From: Marinomonas posidonica_A
GTDB lineage: Bacteria > Pseudomonadota > Gammaproteobacteria > Pseudomonadales > Marinomonadaceae
Length of the DNA: 64,000 bases
Assembly: GCF_043643765.1 (NCBI RefSeq)
Contig: NZ_JBHZSP010000007.1
Span: forward strand, 62,001 to 126,000
Direction of reading: 5' to 3'
The stretch's first letter is position 1; each line of letters opens with the position of its first letter. Of the stretch, positions 1 through 8,505 are shown piece by piece. The position numbers and the translations under genes were made by a program. The notes beneath the pieces were generated by a model. It saw only the letters and a list, made by a program, of their open reading frames with translations, was not told the origin of the DNA and searched no databases.

Positions 1-1116
1 GAACCAAATTGGATTTAGACCCAAGCCGGAGATGATGGGCACAAAGATTGGCATGGTCAGTAAGGCGACACCGACCCAGTCTAAGAACATACCAAGCACC
101 AAGAGTACTAACATCATGATCAAGACGGTGCCCATAACGCTGCCACCACTCAAGGTGAGAATGGTTTCTTCAACGAAATCAATACCGCCCATGAGGTTGT
201 AAACGCCGACTAAGGCGGTGGCACCAATGCCGATCCAGATGATCATGCCACAGGTGCTCATGGTCGCCTTGGCACTGTCTTTTAACATGCCTAGGGTTAA
301 TTCGCCGCGAATTGCCGCGCTGATCATAATCCCTACCACACCTAATGCAGAGGCTTCGGTCACAGAAGCGATACCAGTGTAAATACTGCCCAGTACCGTC
401 ATCACAGTAAGTAATGGAAAGAGTAAGGCTTTGAAGTAATTAACGTCTTGTTCGGCTGCCAGTTCTTCTTCACTTGGCAGAGGCGCGTACTCTGGATTTA
501 AGCGACAAATGATGAGAACGTAGGCCATGTAGAAAAAGGCCAAGATTAACGCTGGTAGGAAGGCGGCTTTAAACAAGTCACCGATCGAAACGCTGGCGGT
601 TAGTCCATAAATAATCAACACAATGCTAGGCGGTAGCATGGTTCCAAGGGCGCCACCCGCACACGTGGTACCGATCGCCAACTTACGGTTGTAGCCCAAG
701 CGTAGCATTTGGGGTAAGGCTAAAATCCCTAGCAATACGGTTTCGCCACCGATAACGCCTGACATGGAGGCCAAGACAATGGCAACCAGCAAGGTTTGTA
801 CGGCCACACCGCCGCGCAAACGACGCCCAAATACTTTCATGGCGTCAAATAAGTCACGGGCGATACCTGACCGGTCGAGTAGGGCTGCCATGAGCACAAA
901 CATCGGCACAGCGAGGAAAACATAACTGCCGACAAAACCATAAAGACGGCTCGTAATCAGTGGTAGAGCGCCAAAGCCAAACCAACCAATTGCGAAAACC
1001 AAAGCAACCAATGCGGTGACAAATGCCAGCTGCATGCCCGTTAATAGTAAAAGAATCATAGAGCCAAGCATTAACAGGCTGCCGTAGCCAATGCCTAAAG
1101 CCGATAAATCAAACAT
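1..1116 (-). CDS. dctM: TRAP transporter large permease DctM (3' end outside window)
   Basis: Large membrane subunit of a tripartite ATP-independent periplasmic (TRAP) transporter, which couples solute uptake to an ion gradient. The frame is open from the ATG at 1116 to the window edge, about 372 codons. It begins MFDLSALGIGYGS and is almost entirely hydrophobic helices. It shows DctM-like stretches such as AVPMFVLMAALLDRSG, GGETVLLGILALPQMLRLGY and GALGTMLPPSIVLIIYG. Family members are about 425 residues, so only the C-terminal helices are missing. The start overlaps the end of dctQ by 8 bp, which indicates translational coupling. The substrate cannot be read from this subunit. Confidence 0.93.
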   Translation of the reverse strand, partial: MFDLSALGIGYGSLLMLGSMILLLLTGMQLAFVTALVALVFAIGWFGFGALPLITSRLYGFVGSYVFLAVPMFVLMAALLDRSGIARDLFDAMKVFGRRLRGGVAVQTLLVAIVLASMSGVIGGETVLLGILALPQMLRLGYNRKLAIGTTCAGGALGTMLPPSIVLIIYGLTASVSIGDLFKAAFLPALILAFFYMAYVLIICRLNPEYAPLPSEEELAAEQDVNYFKALLFPLLTVMTVLGSIYTGIASVTEASALGVVGIMISAAIRGELTLGMLKDSAKATMSTCGMIIWIGIGATALVGVYNLMGGIDFVEETILTLSGGSVMGTVLIMMLVLLVLGMFLDWVGVALLTMPIFVPIISGLGLNPIWF

Positions 1117-1666
1117 TGTCTTGTTTCCTTAGGCCGTTTAATTCTTGTAGCAGATGTAAGATAAATTGAATAAACATGATGCACAGGGTGACAAAAATCA
1201 TGCCTTTCACTAACGCTGGGAAAGATGGATCAAAGGCCGAGCCAGAGGTTTCAAGACGAATCTCACCAAACGGCGTAAACCAAGAATCTTGCACCATTTG
1301 ATAAGCCGCCCAACTGAGTAGACCGGAGAAAACAATGCCCATAATGTGGTGGAAAACATTAAGCCAGCGGCGCACACGATCCGAAACCAAATCGTAAATC
1401 AGCACCACACGGACATGCTTGTTGGTAGACAGGGCATAAATACCACCATAGACAAACAAACAGCCGCCGAGGAAGGATGCGGTTTCATGAACCCAAATCG
1501 TGGGAGCATTGAATAAATAGCGCATTAGGACTTCGTAAAAGGAAATCGCGACAGTAAAAATAAAGAGCAAACTCAACATATTACCAAGCTTATAAATTAA
1601 GCGGTCAAGGGCATTGCGAGGCTGCTCTGATGAATCTTGTGAGTCTGGGGGAGTTTGATTTTTCAT
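1109..1666 (-). CDS. dctQ: TRAP transporter small permease DctQ
   Basis: Small membrane subunit of the TRAP transporter, pairing with DctM in the inner membrane. The 185-residue protein has a polar N-terminus and four hydrophobic segments at about residues 28-48, 62-80, 100-124 and 148-172. This is the DctQ fold, and the length is normal. It lies between dctP and dctM in transcription order and overlaps dctM by 8 bp. It is separated from dctP by about 80 bp containing a hairpin. The call rests on topology plus context; individual residues are not diagnostic in this family. Confidence 0.9.
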   Translation of the reverse strand: MKNQTPPDSQDSSEQPRNALDRLIYKLGNMLSLLFIFTVAISFYEVLMRYLFNAPTIWVHETASFLGGCLFVYGGIYALSTNKHVRVVLIYDLVSDRVRRWLNVFHHIMGIVFSGLLSWAAYQMVQDSWFTPFGEIRLETSGSAFDPSFPALVKGMIFVTLCIMFIQFILHLLQELNGLRKQDNV

Positions 1667-1686
1667 GATCTTGATCCAATAGGAAA

Positions 1687-1712
1687 ACAGGCGTCAACAA
1701 GAAGACGCCTGT
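1687..1712 (-). terminator. Intercistronic hairpin between dctP and dctQ
   Basis: ACAGGCGTC at 1687-1695 and GACGCCTGT at 1704-1712 form a perfect 9-bp stem with an 8-nt loop. On the minus strand the stem is followed by TTTTCC. It lies between the dctP stop and the dctQ start. A partial terminator or mRNA-stabilising stem here would let the abundant binding protein be made in excess over the permeases. Confidence 0.6.
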
Positions 1713-1748
1713 TTGGCTTCAAGCAAACTAGTTAATACAGCCGAATGC

Positions 1749-2765
1749 TTATAGAAGACCGTTTTGTTCTAGGTAAGACGTAATAGAGTCATAGACTTTC
1801 TGTGCATTTTTTGAACTCTTGGCAAATTCTTCCCATTGAGTTCGAGCAATGGCACGAAACTTCTTACGTTCTTCTGCAGACCAATCATGTATGGTGATGT
1901 TTGGATCTGCTTGAGCGGCTTTTACCGCTGCTTGGTCAGCAATGCGCAGTTGGGTAGTCATGTCCTGAGCAAAATCGCGAACCGAAACGGTTAAGATAGT
2001 TTGTAAGTCGGCTGGTAATTTATCCCACTTTTTCTTATTCATCGAAATATCGATTAATGGTAGAGAGTGGAAACCAGGTTGCACTGGGTGAGCGGCAATG
2101 TCGTTCATACCGGCTTTTTGGTTAGTTGAGAAAACGGTGTAATCCGCGGCGTCGATGACGCCTTTACTCAAACCAGTAAACACTTCAGAACCAGGTAGGT
2201 TAACCGGTGCGGCACCAGCAGCGGCAAAGACGCGCTGAACCAAACCTTCAGGTGCTCTTAGTTTAAGACCTTTAAGATCTTCAACACCATTTAACGGTAC
2301 ACGAGAAACCAACGATTCAACACCAGTAGTTGAACCGCCAATGAATTTAACGCCGTAAGGTGCGTACAATTCATTCATTAGCTCGTAACCACCACCGTAG
2401 TTAATGTATTGCAGTAATTGCGAAGTATTTGACCAAGCTCCGACTGTGTTACCAATTAAACCAAAGGCTGGGTCTTTGCCTGAGAAAAATTCGGTCGCCG
2501 TGATTTGACCATCCAGAATGCCCATCTTGATGCCATCTAATGTTTCAGTATGTTTGAAGATACTGCCAACAGGAAGAAGGTCGATCTCAACTCGGCCACC
2601 GGTCATTTCTTTGACACGGTTTACCCATTCTTTTTGAACTTGAAAGTTCTTATCACCAGCGGGATCAGAAGATTGGAATTTGAAGGTATAGTCTGCGGCG
2701 AAGCTAGGTGCGGATAGTGCGCAAGCTAGAGTGGCGCTTAACAAAGTGGTGCTGAGCTTTTTCAT
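1749..2765 (-). CDS. dctP: TRAP transporter substrate-binding protein DctP
   Basis: Periplasmic solute receptor of the TRAP system. I place the start at the ATG at 2765 (MKKLSTTLLS), giving 338 residues. A GGGA lies 9 nt upstream, whereas the longer frame from 2780 has no ribosome binding site. Residues 1 to about 23 form a signal peptide ending near PSFA/ADY. The mature part has DctP-family features: an early strand YTFKFQSSDPAGDK, the DLKGLKLRAPEG segment that carries the usual ligand arginine, and VDAADYT-like GVIDAADY. It is first in the dctPQM operon, downstream of two GTTACCGGTAAC operators. These suggest a gluconate-like sugar acid as ligand, which is an inference from the operators only. 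Confidence 0.92.
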   Translation of the reverse strand: MKKLSTTLLSATLACALSAPSFAADYTFKFQSSDPAGDKNFQVQKEWVNRVKEMTGGRVEIDLLPVGSIFKHTETLDGIKMGILDGQITATEFFSGKDPAFGLIGNTVGAWSNTSQLLQYINYGGGYELMNELYAPYGVKFIGGSTTGVESLVSRVPLNGVEDLKGLKLRAPEGLVQRVFAAAGAAPVNLPGSEVFTGLSKGVIDAADYTVFSTNQKAGMNDIAAHPVQPGFHSLPLIDISMNKKKWDKLPADLQTILTVSVRDFAQDMTTQLRIADQAAVKAAQADPNITIHDWSAEERKKFRAIARTQWEEFAKSSKNAQKVYDSITSYLEQNGLL

Positions 2766-2822
2766 AGTATGGTTTCCCATTGATTATTTTTTTAGGAAAT
2801 TCAGAGTTAACCAATAACAAAT

Positions 2823-2858
2823 GTTACCGGTAACTAGCGGGTGAATGTTACCGGTAAC
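2823..2858. promoter_or_regulatory. Two tandem GntR-type operators upstream of dctPQM
   Basis: The perfect palindrome GTTACCGGTAAC occurs twice, at 2823-2834 and 2847-2858, 24 bp centre to centre. Each copy is embedded in ATGTTACCGGTAACT. This closely matches the operator of the LacI-family gluconate repressor GntR of enterics as I remember it (ATGTTACCGGTAACAT). The upstream copy overlaps the proposed -10 box, consistent with repression. The repressor gene is not in this window. Confidence 0.8.
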
Positions 2859-2874
2859 TTTTTATCTTAGTCAA
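2845..2874 (-). promoter_or_regulatory. Candidate sigma-70 promoter of dctPQM
   Basis: On the minus strand TTGACT (2874-2869) is followed after 18 bp by TAACAT (2850-2845). These are 5/6 and 4/6 matches to the -35 and -10 consensus. The -10 lies inside the first GntR-type palindrome, so bound repressor would exclude polymerase. Confidence 0.5.
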
Positions 2875-3048
2875 GGCGATTTTGGATAAAAAACTCATAT
2901 CGTATTGAGATGCTTGATATCTAAGGAAATATTTTTTTGTTTAGACGGAAAACCTAGAGTGATCTTGTTAGACATTGGTCTAAACTGGATTTAGCTCTGT
3001 AACAGAAAGGCGCACAATGTGCTTTACACAAAATAAGAAGAAATCAAT

Positions 3049-4914
3049 ATGGCCGCCATCGACATTCCTGAAGTGCATAAATTTATTGAGTCCACTCCAC
3101 CTTTTGCCAGCTTGAGTGATCAAGAGCGCAAGCAGCTTCTCTCTGGCGTTGCCATGTTGTATGTGCGGCAAGGCCAGACGCTGGTATTGGAAGAGGAGGC
3201 GGCCACCGTGCATTTGATCCGTCGTGGTGCCTGTGAAATTCGCACGCCAAAGGATGGTTTGGTTGATCAAATTGCCGATGGTGAATGTTTTGGTGTATCG
3301 AGTGTGATGGCGCAGAATCCTGATGGCTTAAAAGTGGTCGCGATGGAAGACAGCTTGGTGTATCGATTTGATAAGAGTCGATTTCAAGACATGTTAAAGC
3401 AGAATGATGCATTTGGGCTTTTCTTCGAACACACTCAACTGCATCGGCGGCGAAAATTGTCACGTCGACGGGACAGTGAGTTGGCTTCACCGGCACTGCA
3501 ATTATCAACCTCAATTTCACATATTATGACCCGTCAATTAGTCCAAGCGAGTCCCAGTGAACGTGTGCAAACCATTGCCATGCGAATGACGGAAGCCAGA
3601 GTGAGCTCTATATTAATCCTTGAAGAGGAGTCCTTGCTGGGCATTGTCACAGATCGTGATTTGAGGTCACGTATTTTAGCCTTGGGAGGTTCGGCGCAAG
3701 CCGTTGTGGCTGACATTATGACACAATCCCCAGTCACCCTGTCGCCAGACGCCTTGGTCATGCAGGCGCAAACCCTGATGAGCGAAAGCAACATACACCA
3801 CCTGCCGATTGTTGAAGAAACGGGAAAGGTGGTGGGTATGCTGACCGCAGCGGACTTATTGCGACATCAAGAATTGAGTCCTCTGTTGTTTATCAACCAG
3901 ATTCATCGACAAACGTCTGTGGAAAGCTTGGCTCGCATTTGTCAGCAGTGGCCAACCTTGATCATCAATCTGATTGTCACTGACATGAAACCAGCAGACA
4001 TTGGTAAAGTGCTGGCCACCGTCAGTGATAATCTGACCAAGCGTCTGATTGAGTTGGCTGTGATGGCATTGGGCGAGGCACCCATGGACTTTCAATTCTT
4101 GGTGTTTGGTTCCCAAGCTCGTCAGGATCAGTCTTTGGGCAGTGACCAAGACAATGGTTTGATGCTGGAGAGAGAACCGGATGAGACAGAAGCCGCTTAT
4201 TTTGCGGATTTATCAGAATTTGTCTGCAAAGGTTTGGCGTCTTGTGGTATTCGTCTTTGCCCTGGCAACATCATGGCCAGCAATCCTCAGTGGCGTAAAA
4301 CACAACAAGGTTGGCAGCAAGCATTTGCACAGTGGATTAAAAGTGCCGCTCCCAGTGCGTTGTTACATGCCAGTATTTTCTTTGATATTCGCTGTGTGTT
4401 TGGTGACGATGCTCCGGTAAAACGATTGATTAAAGGCATGCAGGTCGAGGTGGCGCAAAACAGTATGTTTCTCGCCACTCTGACTCGCACTGCGATTGCC
4501 ACAAAACCGCCATTGGGCTTCTTTCGCCATTTCCTATTGGAGTCTTCTGGTGAGCACAAACATCAACTGGATTTGAAACATCAGGGGTTGGCTTTGATTA
4601 ATGATTTAAGCCGTTTATATGGGTTGTCTTGCAAGGTTTATCGGGAGTCGACACTAGAGCGAATAGAACAGGCCATTCGCGAACAGCTTATTAGCGTGGA
4701 TACGGCTCGTAACCTGATGGACGCATGGGATCATTTGAATGGTTTACGGCTTGAAGCGCAAAGTCGTCATTGGCAAATGTCGGGGACAGCGAGTGCTTAC
4801 CTTGATCCGAAGAAACTAAGCCCTTTAGAGCGAAAACATTTGAAGACAACTTTTAGCATCATTAGCGATGTACAAGACATTGCTCAACAGAGGTTTCTTC
4901 GAGGTTACAGTTAA
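3049..4914 (+). CDS. Cyclic nucleotide-binding / CBS / DUF294 nucleotidyltransferase-like protein
   Basis: Cytoplasmic 621-residue multidomain protein. Residues about 15-120 resemble a cNMP-binding (Crp-like) domain. Residues about 155-275 hold two CBS motifs, recognisable from GIVTDRDLRSR and VVGMLTAADLLR. A DUF294 GlnD-like nucleotidyltransferase domain follows, with GSQARQDQSLGSDQDN near residues 355-370, matching the family's GSxAR...SDxDN signature. A DUF294 C-terminal helical domain ends the protein. Homologues are usually described as putative signalling nucleotidyltransferases and often sit beside acetate permease (actP) genes, which are absent here. The stop codon overlaps the exonuclease start by one base (TAATG). 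The substrate and the bound nucleotide are unknown. Confidence 0.85.
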   Translation: MAAIDIPEVHKFIESTPPFASLSDQERKQLLSGVAMLYVRQGQTLVLEEEAATVHLIRRGACEIRTPKDGLVDQIADGECFGVSSVMAQNPDGLKVVAMEDSLVYRFDKSRFQDMLKQNDAFGLFFEHTQLHRRRKLSRRRDSELASPALQLSTSISHIMTRQLVQASPSERVQTIAMRMTEARVSSILILEEESLLGIVTDRDLRSRILALGGSAQAVVADIMTQSPVTLSPDALVMQAQTLMSESNIHHLPIVEETGKVVGMLTAADLLRHQELSPLLFINQIHRQTSVESLARICQQWPTLIINLIVTDMKPADIGKVLATVSDNLTKRLIELAVMALGEAPMDFQFLVFGSQARQDQSLGSDQDNGLMLEREPDETEAAYFADLSEFVCKGLASCGIRLCPGNIMASNPQWRKTQQGWQQAFAQWIKSAAPSALLHASIFFDIRCVFGDDAPVKRLIKGMQVEVAQNSMFLATLTRTAIATKPPLGFFRHFLLESSGEHKHQLDLKHQGLALINDLSRLYGLSCKVYRESTLERIEQAIREQLISVDTARNLMDAWDHLNGLRLEAQSRHWQMSGTASAYLDPKKLSPLERKHLKTTFSIISDVQDIAQQRFLRGYS

Positions 4915-5576
4915 TGTGGTGTCGTCTTTTATCACGGGTTAAACATTGGCAACAACAACGGCAATCTTTGCTCCGAGCTTGGTCAGATTGGGAGTATGTG
5001 GTGCTGGACATTGAAACGTCTGGGCTGGATGCAAAGCGGGACCATATTGTGAGTCTAGGTTGGGTTTGTATTAAACAAGGGGTAATTGATTTAGACAGTG
5101 CTCGTCATCTGGTCTTGGACACAGCTGAGGTCGGTGAAAATGTCGGTATTCATATGATTACGGATGCGGATATTCAACAATACGGAAAAAAACAAGAAAG
5201 TGCATTACGTTATTTACGGCATTTTCTGCGTGGGCGCATTTTGGTGGTACACCATGCACCGTTGGAAATTAGCTTTCTGAAAGCTGCCTGGCAGAAACAT
5301 CTTTTTCCATCTTATGGATTAACTTGGCTCGACACCTTGATGTTGGAAAAAGTCAAAGCGGATCGAGCGCAGCAGCCGATTCAAGAAGGCGGTTTTCGTT
5401 TGAATCACTGTCGAGAACGCTACCGCTTGCCAGAGTATCAAGGGCATGATGCCTTAACGGATGCGCTTGCGACGGCGGAATTGCTATTGGCACAAATTGC
5501 CTACCAAGGGAAGAACTGCCGCTTGTATGATTTGAGTCTGATGGCGGGAGGCCGAAGCCGTCTATCGCCCCGTTAA
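4914..5576 (+). CDS. DEDDh 3'-5' exonuclease domain protein
   Basis: A 220-residue protein with a DnaQ/PolC-type exonuclease fold. The Exo I motif VLDIETSGLD supplies the Asp and Glu. Exo III is visible as GHDALTDALATAE with its His and Asp. Exo II reads VVHHAPLEISFL, with Glu where many family members have Asp; from memory this variant is common in the subfamily paired with DUF294 proteins. It overlaps the CNB-CBS-DUF294 gene by one base, so the two are made together and probably act together. A housekeeping epsilon subunit would normally carry a clamp-binding tail and other neighbours, so I do not call this dnaQ. Confidence 0.83.
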   Translation: MWCRLLSRVKHWQQQRQSLLRAWSDWEYVVLDIETSGLDAKRDHIVSLGWVCIKQGVIDLDSARHLVLDTAEVGENVGIHMITDADIQQYGKKQESALRYLRHFLRGRILVVHHAPLEISFLKAAWQKHLFPSYGLTWLDTLMLEKVKADRAQQPIQEGGFRLNHCRERYRLPEYQGHDALTDALATAELLLAQIAYQGKNCRLYDLSLMAGGRSRLSPR

Positions 5577-5595
5577 ACAAGGCGACAGACGGGAA

Positions 5596-5615
5596 AAACA
5601 AAGGTGCCTTTGTTT
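5596..5615. terminator. Convergent hairpin terminator
   Basis: AAACAAAGG (5596-5604) and CCTTTGTTT (5607-5615) pair perfectly between two convergent genes. An A-rich tract lies on the left and TTTTTT shortly to the right, so it may serve both strands. The nominal loop is 2 nt, so the real stem is probably one base pair shorter. Confidence 0.5.
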
Positions 5616-5622
5616 AAGTTTT

Positions 5623-6432
5623 TTAAGCTGTATTGCGCGAATAGTTTGGCGCTAAATCCCATTCTTCTGGCTTAGGTTCTGTGCCAAGGTGCTTAGGGTT
5701 TTCTGACCAATGTAACAGACTCAGTTCACCGAAAGAGGACTCGGTGAGTGCCGTACAATGTTCGACCCAATCACCGTCGTTACAATACAAAATACCTTCT
5801 TTCATTTGAAACGAAGCGAAATGAATGTGCCCGCAAATGTAACCATCCACTTTGTGACTTTTCGCGGACTTCAACGCAGCAGTCTCAAAACGTTCGATGA
5901 ACTCTTTGGCCTTGCCTATGTGGCTTTTGAGGTAGCCAGCAAGGGACCAGTAAGGCAGACCGAGAAAGCGTCGAACGCCATTAATGGATTGATTAAGCGA
6001 TAACATTAAGCCATGAGCTTTGTCACCAATGGCCAACATCAAAGGGCTAATTTTCACCATCTGATCAAACTCGTCGCCATGGCTAACATAAAAGCATCGA
6101 CCATCTGCTGTGTTGTGACGAGCATGCAATTGGATGTCTACGCCAGATAAGGTTTGACCGGCAAACTGACGAAAGAAGGCGTCGTGATTTCCTGGGATGT
6201 AAATCACTTTGGTACCGGATTTTGCCATCGCCAAAACCTGTTCCACCACTTGATGATGGGCATCAACAAAATACGCTTTATGGCGCATGGCCTGTAAATC
6301 GATGATGTCGCCCACCAAGTATAAGGTGTCCGTTTCAATGCTTTGTAAGAAGTTCAATAAATGAACCGCCTGACACGCTTTGGTACCTAAATGTACATCG
6401 GAAATGAACACGGATCGAAATCGAGTTTGCAT
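5623..6432 (-). CDS. LpxH-like metallophosphoesterase (UDP-2,3-diacylglucosamine hydrolase family)
   Basis: A 269-residue calcineurin-type phosphoesterase. The metal-binding signature is complete: DVHLG near residue 12, GDIID near 41, GNHD near 81, SHGDEFD near 114 and GHIHFA near 201. The spacing fits the UDP-2,3-diacylglucosamine diphosphatase family. Several gammaproteobacteria carry a second, longer homologue like this besides true LpxH, so the lipid A role is plausible but not certain. It is transcribed alone, with a GGAG-like ribosome binding site before the ATG, and converges with the exonuclease gene. Confidence 0.82.
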   Translation of the reverse strand: MQTRFRSVFISDVHLGTKACQAVHLLNFLQSIETDTLYLVGDIIDLQAMRHKAYFVDAHHQVVEQVLAMAKSGTKVIYIPGNHDAFFRQFAGQTLSGVDIQLHARHNTADGRCFYVSHGDEFDQMVKISPLMLAIGDKAHGLMLSLNQSINGVRRFLGLPYWSLAGYLKSHIGKAKEFIERFETAALKSAKSHKVDGYICGHIHFASFQMKEGILYCNDGDWVEHCTALTESSFGELSLLHWSENPKHLGTEPKPEEWDLAPNYSRNTA

Positions 6433-6519
6433 AATCGCCTCCTTAAAGGGTGTTGCCCTGTTAAAGAACAGATTAAAGAGGCTTTATGACAGACTTGTGA
6501 GTGCTTTATGACAGTTAGA

Positions 6520-8289
6520 TCACAATTCACCAACGGTTTGTTTGGTTTCTGGGATCAAGCGGGGTTGCAAGTGAATATGATTACCGCCTGTCTGCTTCGC
6601 TTGTTTTTTGGCTTGCGCGGCCAGTTCGGCTACTTGGTGATGATTGCGACAATGCGTAGGGTGTACAACGCCAATAGCGAGACTTAGGATAGGATGAAAA
6701 CGAGTGTCACCATGGCGATTTTTAGTCCAAACGCCTCCTTCCGCTAAGGTTTCCTGAGTGTAAAACTCTCTTACCTTAATCGCGAAAGCATCAAGAATAT
6801 GTTGACACTGTAATTGCCAGTCGTGATCGCCAAAAATCACCACAAAGTCGTCTCCGCCAATGTGGCCGATAAAATTATTCGGGGCGACTAACTCCTTGAT
6901 TAGAGAGCCGACTAATTGAATGACGGCATCGCCTTTCGAATAGCCAAAAAAGTCATTAAACGGTTTGAAATCATTGAGATCAAAATAAGCGACATAAAAG
7001 TCATCTTGGGCGGCTAAGCGACGGCTGACTTCTCGATGAATGGGGACATTGCCTGGTAGTAATGTTAACGGATTAGAGTAAGTCGCGTTTTGAATTTTCA
7101 ATTCTGTAATGCGTTTCAGAAGGTCTTTTAAATGCCCTGTTCCTAAGAACTTACCCTCACGAACCACGATGATTTCGTTGTTTAGAGTATCGGCTTCTTG
7201 GTTAGTGACCATGGTCGAAACGCTGGCCAAACTGACATTGCTTTCTACAATGAGCACATCATCACTTAATAAGTTAGTCACAGGTTTGTGTTCATACAAA
7301 GCACGGCCATAAGGGGTCGAAAACAGTTCGTGTAACTGGTGACGACGAATGACACCAACAGGATGATCGTTTTGATCTAACACGGGAATGGCAATTAAAT
7401 CTGGGTGTTTTTTAAAACGCAGCGAAGCTTCATCTAACAAGCTGTTCTGCTGCAAACTAGGTGTAGGACGACACAGTATTTGTACTGTTTCGGAGTGATC
7501 ATTTTGAAACTGAGAGCGACGTTGCGCTTGCTTTACCAAATAAGGGTGAGTGCTAAAGGCGGGCGTCTCGGTTGGACGACCTAAGAAATAGCCTTGCCCT
7601 AACGTGATGCCAATCTCGATTAATTGATCCAGCTCTTGCTGATTTTCGATGCCTTCGGCGATTAAAATGCAATTCAAACGTTGTGCTATGGTGAGAATTG
7701 AACGCACAAATTCGCGTTTGATTTCATCTTTGTCGATGCCTTGAATAAAATGCTTATCCACTTTGACGATGTCAGGCTGCAATTCAGACCACAGCTGCAA
7801 GCCTGAGTAGCCAACGCCTAAATCATCGATGGCCACTTGGAACCCCATTTTACGGTAATGCTCAACACTGCTTCTTGGTAAGCCATTGTGATCGTATGGA
7901 TGTTGTTCTGATAACTCGATCACGATGTCTTTTTGATCTAACCCTAAGTCATTGAGAATGCCTAATGTCATGCCTGATTGATGCTCTGGAGAGCCTAATA
8001 GTGACGCACTGACATTTAAGAATAATCGACCTTTAAGGTTGAGTTTAGAGAATTTGCTAATGGCTTTTTCGCGGCACAATAATTCTAGCCGGTGCAGTTG
8101 CTCTTCTTTTAGCGCTAAGCTAAAGAGTGCATCAGGGGAAAATAGTGCCGAGTTTTTAGGGCCGCGAGACAGGGCTTCGTGACCATAGATTTCACCATTA
8201 CTCAAATCATAGATAGGTTGAAAATAAGGTGTGATCAACCCATTGTTGAGTATTTTTTGCAATAAGGCAGCTTCGTCTATTTGACTCAT
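6520..8289 (-). CDS. EAL-CBS-GGDEF cyclic-di-GMP signalling protein
   Basis: A 589-residue cytoplasmic protein with no membrane segment. An EAL phosphodiesterase domain occupies about residues 10-250 and retains the metal and catalytic motifs: HEALSRG, VIELSEQ, DDLGVGYSGL, KVDKHFI, IAEGIE. Two CBS-like repeats follow at about 275-400, with VGVIRRHQL and GTGHLKDLL. A C-terminal GGDEF domain spans about 405-565. Its signature reads GGDDF rather than GGEEF/GGDEF, so cyclase activity is uncertain and a GTP-sensing role is possible. The CBS pair may bind adenine nucleotides and tune the enzyme. It is a single-gene transcript. The overall activity is most likely c-di-GMP hydrolysis. Confidence 0.88.
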   Translation of the reverse strand: MSQIDEAALLQKILNNGLITPYFQPIYDLSNGEIYGHEALSRGPKNSALFSPDALFSLALKEEQLHRLELLCREKAISKFSKLNLKGRLFLNVSASLLGSPEHQSGMTLGILNDLGLDQKDIVIELSEQHPYDHNGLPRSSVEHYRKMGFQVAIDDLGVGYSGLQLWSELQPDIVKVDKHFIQGIDKDEIKREFVRSILTIAQRLNCILIAEGIENQQELDQLIEIGITLGQGYFLGRPTETPAFSTHPYLVKQAQRRSQFQNDHSETVQILCRPTPSLQQNSLLDEASLRFKKHPDLIAIPVLDQNDHPVGVIRRHQLHELFSTPYGRALYEHKPVTNLLSDDVLIVESNVSLASVSTMVTNQEADTLNNEIIVVREGKFLGTGHLKDLLKRITELKIQNATYSNPLTLLPGNVPIHREVSRRLAAQDDFYVAYFDLNDFKPFNDFFGYSKGDAVIQLVGSLIKELVAPNNFIGHIGGDDFVVIFGDHDWQLQCQHILDAFAIKVREFYTQETLAEGGVWTKNRHGDTRFHPILSLAIGVVHPTHCRNHHQVAELAAQAKKQAKQTGGNHIHLQPRLIPETKQTVGEL

Positions 8290-8505
8290 TTTCTCTCTAA
8301 TACATCTTAGTGATTAATTAATAGAGAATTTTATGTCACATTTATGACAATTTAATGAACGGCAAAGAGGAAATAAAGACGATAATAAGGATGAATAAAA
8401 AAGGTGAGATAGGGGACAAAAAAATACTAACCTGTTACCGGATCGATTTCTTATTTTAGCCTTTCGATCATCGGGAACATAGGTTAGTCGAGCGACACAG
8501 AAAAC

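Noticed and set aside
3083..3520. 145-codon frame opposite the CNB-CBS-DUF294 gene
   Set aside because: It lies wholly within a well-supported gene and its composition (His/Ser/Pro-rich) is that of an antisense shadow.
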